The notes under the pieces are model-generated. The model saw only the letters and a list, made by a program, of their open reading frames with translations, searched no databases and had not been told where the DNA came from. Below, one piece after another: positions 1 to 6,704 of a DNA stretch of 9,788 nt. This DNA is from an uncultured Haloferula sp. (GTDB lineage Bacteria > Verrucomicrobiota > Verrucomicrobiae > Verrucomicrobiales > Akkermansiaceae). The DNA lies in contig CAMLOZ010000087.1 of NCBI GenBank assembly GCA_946481625.1, forward strand, positions 1-9,788, in the 5' to 3' direction. A program made the position numbers and the translations under genes. The stretch's first letter is position 1. Each line of letters begins with the position of its first letter.

Positions 1-856
1 CGGCGGGGTGGGTCATGGTGTGGTTGCCCAACTCGTGTCCGCGGCGGACGATCTCGCGCGCGAGATCGGGGTGCGCGAGCACCTTCTCGCCGATCACAAA
101 GAAGACGGCCTTGACCCCGCGGGCATCGAGAAGGTCGAGGATGGCGGGTGTATCGACGGGGTCGGGGCCATCGTCGATCGTCAGCAGCGGCCCCTTTCCT
201 TCCACCCGTGAGATCATCGGTCCGAAGATCCGGGCATTCGGGAGGAATGTTCCGAGGCTCCAGAGGAGGCCCAAGGGAACGAGGCCGAGCATGAAGCCGG
301 GCCAACCCCATTTGCCCGCCATCCAGCAGGTGGGCGCATGGAGGATCACCCAGAGAAACCAGCGGAAATTCGTTGTGAGGAAGGGCGGCCGGGTCATGAA
401 GACACGCCAGATGAGGGCCAGCACGCCGCTGAGATTGAGGAAGAGAAAGAGACCCCAGAGCAGCAGGAAAAGCCAGATGCCGGTGCCTCCGGAAAACCAG
501 ATCTGCCAGACCGCCCAGAACGAGATTGCCATTTCCCAGCGGCCCCATTGAAGGCCGGATGTCCGCCCGCCGAGGGCGAAGGCCAGCCCGTGGAGGAGCA
601 GGAAAGTGCCGGGAAGGAGTCCGACCCACGCCAGCCAAGGCCCACCGAGGCGCCACAGGAGATCGAGCACAATGGCACCCGCCATCAGCGGCACGAAGCA
701 CGAGAGGAACACCCGTTCGGCGCGGTGAAGTCCTTCGCACGCCGACATCCGCACGGCATCGCCGGAGGGGGTCGCGAGACGCCCCCCGAAGGCACGGAAA
801 AAGGGCGTGACGGCGCGGTTCGGGCGCGGCATTTCAGGAATGCGGGGCCAGTTCAT
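1..856 (-). CDS. Membrane-anchored polysaccharide deacetylase (NodB domain), 3' partial
   Basis: Reading the minus strand from the ATG at 856-854 gives 285 codons without a stop, and the gene continues past position 1. Residues about 49-207 form five or six hydrophobic, Trp/Leu-rich segments (for example 49-69, 74-96, 126-151, 186-208), so the N-terminus is a multi-span membrane domain. A NodB homology domain follows: TIDDGP at 226-231 (D228 catalytic base, D229 metal ligand by family precedent), then GHELGNHTMTH with H279 and H283 as the usual H-x3-H metal pair. The rest of the catalytic domain lies outside the window. Such enzymes remove N- or O-acetyl groups from envelope polysaccharide or glycolipid sugars; the substrate is unknown here. 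The start overlaps the acyltransferase stop as ATGA (856-853), indicating an operon with translational coupling. The seen motifs make the family secure; the glycolipid role is inferred from the neighbour. Confidence 0.87.
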   Translation of the reverse strand, partial: MNWPRIPEMPRPNRAVTPFFRAFGGRLATPSGDAVRMSACEGLHRAERVFLSCFVPLMAGAIVLDLLWRLGGPWLAWVGLLPGTFLLLHGLAFALGGRTSGLQWGRWEMAISFWAVWQIWFSGGTGIWLFLLLWGLFLFLNLSGVLALIWRVFMTRPPFLTTNFRWFLWVILHAPTCWMAGKWGWPGFMLGLVPLGLLWSLGTFLPNARIFGPMISRVEGKGPLLTIDDGPDPVDTPAILDLLDARGVKAVFFVIGEKVLAHPDLAREIVRRGHELGNHTMTHPA

Positions 857-1794
857 ATTGCCCTCCCTTCCTCGCGACGCAGTATGGGTTCGAAGACGAA
901 CCACTGCGGCCAATGGCCCTTCACCGTATCAAGGATCGCTCCGGCCCAGACCGGCGTGGCGGGGTCCTCGCCGCGACCGCGGACGCGCTCCGGAAGCTGC
1001 AGAGGTGCATGCACCTGGATGCGGTAGCGCCGCCAGCCCTCGCGGATGATGAAGAGCGGAAAGGTTGCTGCTCCGGTGATGCGGGCGAGATAAAGCGGAC
1101 CACGTGGCAGCCGCATGTGCAGGCCGGGCTCCACTTCCGCTTCCATCGGGGAGACCTCGAAGATCACGCGGTCGCCCTGCACGGCGACGACATCGCCTTG
1201 ATTCAGGTAGCGGGCGAGTTCGACGCCGAGCATGTCGCCGCCGGTATTGAAGCAGGTGCGGAACCACGGGTTGAGGCGCTCCTTCTCGCGCTGCTCCGCC
1301 TCGCGGATCGCCTGCATCTCGGGTTCGCGTTCGGGCGCGCGGACTGCGTGGACGGTGCGGCCGAACTTCGAGGAGAACAGCGGTGCGGCCATGTCGTAGT
1401 TCCCCATGTGCGCGGTGAGGATCAGGCAGCCTTCCTTGCGGTTACGCAGGTCTTCGAAATGTTCGAGGCCATCGATCACCCAGTCGACATCGCCGGTGCC
1501 GGTTTCGCAGCGCAGGGCATCGACATAGGTGAAGGCGAAGTTGAGGAAGACCCGGAAAGTGCCTGCGAGGGCGCGGAGCGACGACCACTCCGGGAAGAGG
1601 GCCTTCAAATTGCTGGCGACGGCGCGTCGTTGCTCACGGGCGACGAGGAAGAAGAGCAGGGTCCAGGGCGGGATGAGGACGGGTTCGAGGAACCAGGGCG
1701 CGGATTTGAGGCCGTGCATGAGGAAGCGCGTCGGCAAATCGCCGAAGACGCCGATCCGCCGCCACCGGCTGTGCTTTTTCTCCTCATCCTCCAA
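853..1794 (-). CDS. LpxL/HtrB-like lysophospholipid acyltransferase
   Basis: A 313-residue protein of the LPLAT (lipid A lauroyl/myristoyl acyltransferase-like) family, which transfers fatty acyl chains to membrane-bound glycolipids at the inner face of the cytoplasmic membrane. The catalytic H-x4-D/E motif is visible as HMGNYD at H129-D134 within LILTAHMGNYDMAAPLF. Further family blocks are VVAVQGDRV (202-210), LPRGPLYLARITGA (229-242) and the C-terminal HWPQWFVFEP (294-303). A hydrophobic stretch at about 38-52 may be the membrane anchor. The start is uncertain. The frame opens after a TGA at 1854-1852, and the only standard start before Met26 (ATG at 1719) is the TTG at 1794; neither has a clear Shine-Dalgarno site. 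The stop overlaps the downstream deacetylase start as ATGA. The wording recalls acyltransferases of verrucomicrobial glycolipid or aryl-polyene loci, but that is memory, not a search. It is not the canonical lpxL by any evidence here. Confidence 0.82.
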   Translation of the reverse strand: MEDEEKKHSRWRRIGVFGDLPTRFLMHGLKSAPWFLEPVLIPPWTLLFFLVAREQRRAVASNLKALFPEWSSLRALAGTFRVFLNFAFTYVDALRCETGTGDVDWVIDGLEHFEDLRNRKEGCLILTAHMGNYDMAAPLFSSKFGRTVHAVRAPEREPEMQAIREAEQREKERLNPWFRTCFNTGGDMLGVELARYLNQGDVVAVQGDRVIFEVSPMEAEVEPGLHMRLPRGPLYLARITGAATFPLFIIREGWRRYRIQVHAPLQLPERVRGRGEDPATPVWAGAILDTVKGHWPQWFVFEPILRREEGRAI

Positions 1795-1913
1795 GGCCGG
1801 GGGAGCAAAGCGGTTGAAACCGCCGCGGGCAAGCCTGCGACATCCCCAATCTCATCGTGACTTCGCGGTCTGTTTGACATATTTCCTCATTTGATGTCGT
1901 CTAAAATTCATTC
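1795..1913. promoter_or_regulatory. Divergent promoter region between acyltransferase and sulfatase
   Basis: This 119-bp gap separates two divergently oriented operons and must hold both promoters. On the plus strand a perfect TTGACA lies at 1874-1879 and TAAAAT at 1902-1907, seven bases before the sulfatase ATG. Their 22-base spacing is too long for a standard sigma-70 promoter; an alternative -10, TCTAAA at 1900-1905, gives 20 bases. If TAAAAT acts as the -10, transcription would begin at or next to the ATG at 1914, giving a leaderless mRNA, which fits the lack of a Shine-Dalgarno site. No convincing minus-strand promoter is visible. Confidence 0.35.
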
Positions 1914-3341
1914 ATGAACCCAATTCTTGCATTGCTCTTCCTGGTCTTGCCGGGTGCCGCACGGCCGGCGGCGGAGAAGCCGAATGTCATCGTAATCCTG
2001 CTGGATGACGCGGGTTACGGGGACTTCGCGCACACGGGCAATCCGGTGATCGCGACGCCGAACCTGACGCGGATGGTCCGGGAAGGGGCAAATTTCCCAC
2101 AGTTTTACTCGGCCGCGGCGGCCTGCACGGCCTCGCGCTACGGTCTGCTGACCGGGAGGAGTCATCTCCGATCGGGGCTGCCGGCGTGGGCGATCGGACC
2201 GGACACGAAGCGCTACCTTCACCCCCGCGAAACGACGCTTGCCGAAGGCTTGAAGGCACGGGGCTACGCCACGGCGATCTTCGGCAAGTGGCATCTGGGC
2301 ACGCCGAATGCGGCCAACGGGATGAGCCCGGATGCGCTGCCATTGGCTCACGGCTTCGACCGCTGGCTGGGGACGAATGTCTCGAACGACTACGAGACAG
2401 GCTCGAACCTGATGCAAGGCCCCTCGCCGAAGGGTGACCCGGTGGCCGGTTACGAGGTGGTCGAAGCAGATATCGATCGGAATGAGGCGCTACAGGAAGG
2501 CCTCACGAAGCGTTATGCGGACGCGGCGGTGGAGTTCATCCGCGAGAAGAAGGATGGGCCCTTCTTCCTCTACATCGCGCCGAACATGCCGCACTTGCCG
2601 GTGCACGCGGCGGCGGAGTTCCGAGGGAAGTCGCCGCGCGGCTTGTACGGCGATTGTATTGCAGAGATCGATCATCACCTGGGGCGCATCCGTGCAACGC
2701 TCATGGAGGCGGGGATCGAGAAGAACACGCTGGTGATCTTCACTTCGGACAACGGGCCCTGGATTCAATTCCAGGACACGGCGAGGCATCCACGGTACGG
2801 CGAGGCACGACTTCTGGTGGGTTCGGCTTTTCCTTTCAGAGACGGGAAGGGCTCCAATTGGGAAGGCGGACAGCGGGTGGTGGGCGTGTGGTGTTGGCCG
2901 GGCATGATCCCGGAGGAAACGGTTGTGGCGGAGCCTGCTTCCTCCCTCGACGTCCTGCCGACGGTGCTGGCGCTGGCGGGCGGGAAGGCACCGGAGGACC
3001 GGGTCATCGATGGACGGGACATCCGCGGGATGTTGGGCAGTCCGGGAATGCAGGGGACAGTGAAGGACTTCCGGTTCATTTATGCGGACAGCAAGCAAGT
3101 GAACGCGGCGCGCTTCGGTCCGTGGAAGATCCACACGCGGATCACCTCGCAGACGCGGGACAACCATGGGTTTTCGGCGAGCCCGGAGAAGCCATTACTC
3201 TTTCAGGTGGAGCAGGATTGGTCCGAGCGGATTGATCGGGCAGAAGAGAAGAAGGAGAAAGTGGAGGAGGGCTTGGCAGTGTTGAAATCATTCAAGGATT
3301 CGCTGGCGAAACAGGGAAGTTTTTGGGATCAGGAGAAGTAG
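1914..3341 (+). CDS. Secreted type I (formylglycine-dependent) sulfatase
   Basis: A 475-residue sulfatase of the alkaline-phosphatase superfamily that hydrolyses sulfate esters, probably on a sulfated carbohydrate in the periplasm or outside the cell. Residues 1-20 form a short signal peptide (Leu-rich core, AARPAA near the likely cleavage). Metal site: D31-D32 in LLDDAGYGD and D279-N280 in FTSDNG. The formylglycine motif is CTASR at 71-75 (C-x-A-x-R), so C71 should be oxidised by a sulfatase-maturing enzyme, which is not in this window. Also present are GKWHLG (K125, H127), MPHLP (H227) and GKGSNWEGG (K312). The C-terminus (441-475) is charged and probably helical. Length is typical of arylsulfatase A/GALNS-like bacterial members. 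The substrate cannot be read from sequence. Start: ATG at 1914 directly before the signal peptide, without a Shine-Dalgarno site. It is followed with no gap by the GNAT gene. Confidence 0.95.
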   Translation: MNPILALLFLVLPGAARPAAEKPNVIVILLDDAGYGDFAHTGNPVIATPNLTRMVREGANFPQFYSAAAACTASRYGLLTGRSHLRSGLPAWAIGPDTKRYLHPRETTLAEGLKARGYATAIFGKWHLGTPNAANGMSPDALPLAHGFDRWLGTNVSNDYETGSNLMQGPSPKGDPVAGYEVVEADIDRNEALQEGLTKRYADAAVEFIREKKDGPFFLYIAPNMPHLPVHAAAEFRGKSPRGLYGDCIAEIDHHLGRIRATLMEAGIEKNTLVIFTSDNGPWIQFQDTARHPRYGEARLLVGSAFPFRDGKGSNWEGGQRVVGVWCWPGMIPEETVVAEPASSLDVLPTVLALAGGKAPEDRVIDGRDIRGMLGSPGMQGTVKDFRFIYADSKQVNAARFGPWKIHTRITSQTRDNHGFSASPEKPLLFQVEQDWSERIDRAEEKKEKVEEGLAVLKSFKDSLAKQGSFWDQEK

Positions 3342-3845
3342 ATGATCGAGATCCGTCCTATCCGGGAGAGCGACGCAGCCGCATTTCACGCCGCGGTCGA
3401 CGCGGTTTGCCGGGAACGGCGCTTTCTCGCCACCCTGGAGGGTCCGCCTCTGGAGAAGACGACGGCGTTCGTTACGGGAAACGTGAAAAACGGGCTTCCG
3501 CAGTTCGTGGCGGACAAAGGGGGAAATATTGTCGGCTGGTGCGATGCGATTCCCGGAGATGGCGGCCGGGCTCATATCGGCGGACTTGGCATGGGAGTGC
3601 TAAAGGAGCATCGCGGGAAGGGCATCGGTCAGCGCCTGCTGGAAGCGACGATCGAGGGCGCGCGGGCGATGGGTTTGGAGAAGATCGAGCTGTCCGTCTA
3701 TTCCTCCAACTTCCCGGCCATCGCCTTGTATCGGAAGGCCGGGTTCGAAGAAGAGGGAGTGAAGAAGCGAGGGCGGCTGGTGGACGGGATTTACGATGAC
3801 GTGGTGTTGATGGCGCTGCATCTAACAGGGCAAGACGTGGCTTGA
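3342..3845 (+). CDS. GNAT-family N-acetyltransferase
   Basis: A 167-residue acetyl-CoA-dependent acyltransferase. Motif A is VLKEHRGKGIGQRLL, with the pyrophosphate-binding RGKGIG at 91-96, and motif B is NFPAIALYRKAGF at 123-135. The C-terminal part (EEGVKKRGRLVDGIYDD, then hydrophobic VVLMAL) resembles the layout of YhhY/AaaT-like and phosphinothricin-type acetyltransferases; the acceptor (amino acid, peptide or small amine) is unknown. The sulfatase stop TAG at 3339-3341 is immediately followed by this ATG. An AGGAGA about ten bases upstream, inside the sulfatase coding sequence, is a good ribosome-binding site and one of the few in the window. The two genes are therefore probably cotranscribed, although no biochemical link to sulfate removal is evident. 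Complete at normal family length, no oddities. Confidence 0.92.
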   Translation: MIEIRPIRESDAAAFHAAVDAVCRERRFLATLEGPPLEKTTAFVTGNVKNGLPQFVADKGGNIVGWCDAIPGDGGRAHIGGLGMGVLKEHRGKGIGQRLLEATIEGARAMGLEKIELSVYSSNFPAIALYRKAGFEEEGVKKRGRLVDGIYDDVVLMALHLTGQDVA

Positions 3846-3851
3846 GGGGGG

Positions 3852-3937
3852 CTGGCCGCCATTTCGCGAGGCGGCCGGGACCGGGGAGACGCAGTCCCGG
3901 AAAGACGTCTCCAACCCTTGGGAGACGCAGTTTGTTT
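3852..3937 (+). repeat. Structured intergenic element with competing hairpins and a 12-bp direct repeat; possible terminator
   Basis: Three inverted repeats are packed into 76 bases after the GNAT gene: GGCCGCC/GGCGGCC at 3854-3860/3870-3876 (extendable to 3852/3878 with one G-U), CCGGGAC/GTCCCGG at 3875-3881/3894-3900, and CGTCTCC/GGAGACG at 3906-3912/3921-3927. The first two share bases 3875-3878. GGGAGACGCAGT occurs twice (3884-3895, 3920-3931), so CGTCTCC can pair with either copy and the structures exclude each other. The last hairpin is followed by TTTGTTT at 3931-3937, a weak U-tract, so it may terminate the sulfatase-GNAT transcript. A dispersed intergenic repeat is an equally good reading. 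Confidence 0.6.
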
Positions 3938-3946
3938 CGGCGATCC

Positions 3947-3976
3947 TTGCATTGGCTGAGAAATGAGGGGTAGAAA
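3947..3976 (+). promoter_or_regulatory. Possible glgA promoter
   Basis: TTGCAT at 3947-3952 and TAGAAA at 3971-3976 are separated by 18 bases and end about 21 bases before the glgA ATG. Matches to the sigma-70 consensus are partial (three and four of six), so this is only a candidate. Confidence 0.25.
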
Positions 3977-3997
3977 CTCGGGAAACCCGGAAAAGCC

Positions 3998-5467
3998 ATG
4001 TCCGAAAACCCTCCTCGTCGCCCTCGAATCCTCGTCGTCACCCCGGAGATCACCTACCTGCCGGAAGGCATGGGCAACCTAGCCCAGCGGATGTGCGCGA
4101 AGGCCGGCGGCCTGGCCGATGTTTCGGCCTCGCTGGTCAAGGCGCTTTACGATCAGGGGGCGGATGTCCATGTCGCGCTGCCGAACTACCGGCGGATGTT
4201 CCACCTGGATGTCGCGAGCGTGTTCGACAACGAATTCCAGAAAGTCAGCCGGGCCCTGCCCGAGCAACGGATCCACCTCGCCGAAGACCGCGTCTTTTAC
4301 CACCGCTCCAGCGTCTATGGGGCGGAGAACCACCTGATCGCGCTGGCCTTCCAGCGGGAAGTGATCAACCACACGATCCCGCAGGTGCGGCCGGACCTGA
4401 TCCACTGCAACGACTGGATGACCGGCCTGATCCCGGCGGTGGCGAAGCGGCACGGGATCGCGAGCTTGTTCACGGTGCATAATATCCACTCGGAGCATCT
4501 GACCCTCGCCCAAATCGAGGATCGGGGGATCGATGCGGCGGACTTCTGGCAACACCTCTTCTATCGACGCGCCCCGTGGTCCTACGAGGAGAGCCGCAGC
4601 ACGAATCCGGTGGACTTGCTGACGAGCGGAATCTTCGCCGCGGACCACGTCAACACGGTGAGCCCGACCTTCCTGCAGGAGATCGTCGATGGCGGTCATC
4701 ATTTCATTCCGGATGCGATCCGCAACGAGCTACGCGGGAAGGTGCACTCCGATTGCGCGACAGGGATTCTCAACGCTCCCGATGCGGCATTCGATCCGGC
4801 TACCGATCCATACCTGAGCCATCATTTCGGGCCCTCGGACCATCCGGAGGGCAAGCGGCTGAACAAGCTGGAACTCCAGGAGCGTCTCGGACTGGAGGGA
4901 GATCCGGATGTGCCGCTTTTCTATTGGCCGTCGCGTTTGGATCCCGTGCAGAAAGGTTGCCAGCTCCTGACCGAGATCCTCCACGAGTTGGTGACGAAGC
5001 ACCACATGCAGATCGCGGTGGTCGCGAGCGGAAACTTCCAGAAGCACTTCCACAACATCGTGAAGATGCACAACCTGTATGCCAAGGTGGCGGTGCACGA
5101 CTTCGACGAGAAGCTCTCGCATCTCGCCTATGCGGGTAGCGATTTCATCTTCATGCCGTCCTCCTTCGAGCCTTGCGGCCTGCCACAGATGGTCGCGCCG
5201 AAGTACGGCAGCCTGACGGTGGCCCACGAGATGCTCGATGTGGAAGCAAACACCGGCAACGGCTTCCTATTCCGCTACTTCAATGCGGACGGGCTGCGCT
5301 GGGCGGTCTCCGAGGCCTTGAAATTCCACGCGCTGCCGCCCGAACAACGGGGCCGCCAGCTCTCACGGGTGATGGCGGAATCGTCAGCGAAATTCAATCA
5401 CGAGACGACCGCGGCGGCCTACATTCGCCGCTACGAGCAGATGCTCAAGACCGCCGTCACCACATGA
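3998..5467 (+). CDS. glgA: Glycogen synthase (GT5, ADP-glucose type) with an apparently shortened donor loop
   Basis: A 489-residue GT-B glycosyltransferase family 5 protein; the family adds glucose from ADP-glucose to glycogen in the cytoplasm. N-terminal domain: VVTPE at 13-17, then KAGGLADV at 35-42, the KxGGL acceptor/nucleotide motif, preceded by about 14 extra residues (LPEGMGNLAQRMCA). Next come HCNDWMTGLIP (137-146), FTVHNIHSEH (158-167), TVSPTFLQEI (220-229) and GILNAPD (256-262, usually GILNGxD). C-terminal domain: PSRLDPVQKG (311-320; R313, K319, one residue longer than the E. coli RLTSQKG spacing), then SSFEPCGLPQM (388-398) with catalytic E391. Odd point: after KYGSLTVAH the usual TGGLxDTV block is missing and the chain jumps to EMLDVEANTGNGFLF (411-425). 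The reading frame is intact. The last four bases overlap the next gene (ATGA). Overall family is clear; retained activity is not. Confidence 0.92.
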   Translation: MSENPPRRPRILVVTPEITYLPEGMGNLAQRMCAKAGGLADVSASLVKALYDQGADVHVALPNYRRMFHLDVASVFDNEFQKVSRALPEQRIHLAEDRVFYHRSSVYGAENHLIALAFQREVINHTIPQVRPDLIHCNDWMTGLIPAVAKRHGIASLFTVHNIHSEHLTLAQIEDRGIDAADFWQHLFYRRAPWSYEESRSTNPVDLLTSGIFAADHVNTVSPTFLQEIVDGGHHFIPDAIRNELRGKVHSDCATGILNAPDAAFDPATDPYLSHHFGPSDHPEGKRLNKLELQERLGLEGDPDVPLFYWPSRLDPVQKGCQLLTEILHELVTKHHMQIAVVASGNFQKHFHNIVKMHNLYAKVAVHDFDEKLSHLAYAGSDFIFMPSSFEPCGLPQMVAPKYGSLTVAHEMLDVEANTGNGFLFRYFNADGLRWAVSEALKFHALPPEQRGRQLSRVMAESSAKFNHETTAAAYIRRYEQMLKTAVTT

Positions 5468-6375
5468 AGCGCCGCACTTTCCTCAGAGCAGCCGCTGCCG
5501 CGGGCAGCTTGCCACGCCTTGCAAGAGGCGCCGGGGAAGGAGCGCAGCCGCTGTTGCGCTTCGGGCTGGTCGCCGACGCGCAGTACGCCGATGCCGAGGC
5601 GGAGGGCGAACGGCACTACCGGTCCACGCCGGAGAAACTGAAGCGGGCGATCGAGGCGCTCCAGCGGGAGAAGCTGGCCTTCACGATGCACCTGGGGGAC
5701 TTCATCGACCGCGATTTCAAGTCCTTCGACGTGATGCTGCCTTTGCTTGCGGAGTTGGGGCATCCGGTGCATCACCTGCTGGGCAACCACGACTACTCGG
5801 TGGCGGATTCCGAAAAGGCCGGGGTGGTTTCAACGCTGGGGATGCCGCACGACTACTATGGGTTTCGTAGCCACGGCGTGCGATTCCTGATGACGGACAC
5901 GAACGATCTGTCGGTGTACCGGCAGCCGGGTGACTCTCCCCGGACGACAGAGGCGAACGGGATCCTGGAAGGCTTGAAGGCGGCGAAGGAACCCGGGGCC
6001 GCGAAGTGGAACGGCGGTATTTCAAGCACGCAACTGGCTTGGCTGGACCGGGAGCTGGCGGCGGCCGATGCGGCGGAGGAGCGGGTGTTCGTCTGCGGAC
6101 ACCATCCGCTGCTGCCCGCCGACATTCATCAGGCGTGGAATCACGCCGAGGTGGTGGCGGTGTTGGAGAAGCATCCGAGCGTGATCGCCTGGTTCAACGG
6201 GCACAATCACGCGGGAGGTTTCGCGGAGCGGGACGGGCTGCCGTATGTGACCTTCCGTTCGATGCTGCATCAGCGGGAGAACACGGCGTATTCGGTGGTG
6301 GAAGTGTATCCGGACCGCGTGGCGATCCGGGGATTCGGGCGGGAGGTTTCGCGGGAGTTGAGAATGCGGGGGTGA
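5464..6375 (+). CDS. Tat-exported metallophosphoesterase, ADP-ribose/CDP-alcohol diphosphatase (ADPRM)-like
   Basis: A 303-residue calcineurin-type phosphoesterase. The start ATG overlaps the glgA stop (ATGA, 5464-5467); an earlier in-frame start inside glgA would be a shadow. The N-terminus MKRRTFLR followed by an Ala-rich stretch is a twin-arginine signal, so the folded enzyme should be exported to the periplasm. Metal ligands: D38-x-Q40 in ADAQYAD (the D-x-Q variant typical of Mn-dependent ADP-ribose diphosphatases rather than the usual D-x-H), D79 in HLGDFID, N108-H109 in GNHD, H213 in CGHHP, H247 and H249 in GHNHAGG. YRSTPEKL, PVHHLLGNHD, DLSV, KWNGG and EVYPDRVAIRGFGR also echo ADPRM proteins. 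Family members cleave ADP-ribose and CDP-choline-type diphosphates; the substrate here is inferred. Coupling to an ADP-glucose-using enzyme hints at nucleotide-diphosphate sugars, but the export signal argues against a direct role in glycogen synthesis. Confidence 0.86.
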   Translation: MKRRTFLRAAAAAGSLPRLARGAGEGAQPLLRFGLVADAQYADAEAEGERHYRSTPEKLKRAIEALQREKLAFTMHLGDFIDRDFKSFDVMLPLLAELGHPVHHLLGNHDYSVADSEKAGVVSTLGMPHDYYGFRSHGVRFLMTDTNDLSVYRQPGDSPRTTEANGILEGLKAAKEPGAAKWNGGISSTQLAWLDRELAAADAAEERVFVCGHHPLLPADIHQAWNHAEVVAVLEKHPSVIAWFNGHNHAGGFAERDGLPYVTFRSMLHQRENTAYSVVEVYPDRVAIRGFGREVSRELRMRG

Positions 6376-6704
6376 AGTTTCCAATCATCAATCACCAATC
6401 TTTCAATCATCAAGCGGAGTGCGGCTGCACCGGGGTGGGAGAATCTTTCCAGGGGAAACCGTGGGAAAGAAGACCACGGCGAAATCCGGCGGGGGATGCG
6501 CTCTGCCGGAAGCACGAGAGTGCCTCCGCTACCATGAAGAGGAAAAGGCATTCTGCCTGAAGGCGGGACTACGAACCCTTGATGGCGGAGCGAGAGGGCG
6601 GCTTCCATGGCGTCTGCCTGATCGATTCTGGATCGGCTGCTGCAGGTTCGGCAGGTGACGCTGGCGACGCTGGCGTCCGCGGGGTTCGAAGCGATGATGT
6701 CAGG
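6376..6704. repeat. 329-bp gene-free region with clustered small repeats and hairpins
   Basis: No convincing gene lies here. CAATCATCAA is repeated at 6382-6391 and 6404-6413 in an A/T-rich patch unlike the surroundings. Four stem-loops follow within 100 bases: CCGTGG/CCACGG (6459-6464/6474-6479), TCCGGC/GCCGGA (6485-6490/6505-6510), GCAC-gaga-GTGC (6512-6523) and AGGCA-ttc-TGCCT (6546-6558). GACGCTGGC is tandemly duplicated at 6657-6674. The centre looks like a composite of dispersed intergenic repeats, or a structured leader of the downstream protease gene. No T-tract follows any stem, so none is a good intrinsic terminator. Codons in frame from 6579 could extend the downstream gene, but encode only a low-complexity Gly/Ala stretch. 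Confidence 0.55.

Noticed and set aside
338..1027. 229-codon plus-strand open frame at the left end
   Set aside because: Highly charged, low-complexity product; the opposite strand encodes membrane segments and a NodB domain, with a precise ATGA junction to its neighbour.
913..1860. Long plus-strand open frame (315 codons) opposite the acyltransferase
   Set aside because: It is antisense to a gene with clear family motifs, and its protein has no recognisable domain; GC-rich third-codon bias often opens such frames.
5173..5463. Upstream extension of the phosphoesterase frame into glgA
   Set aside because: The extra 97 codons lie inside glgA and would bury the twin-arginine signal; the ATG at 5464 fits both the signal and the ATGA overlap.
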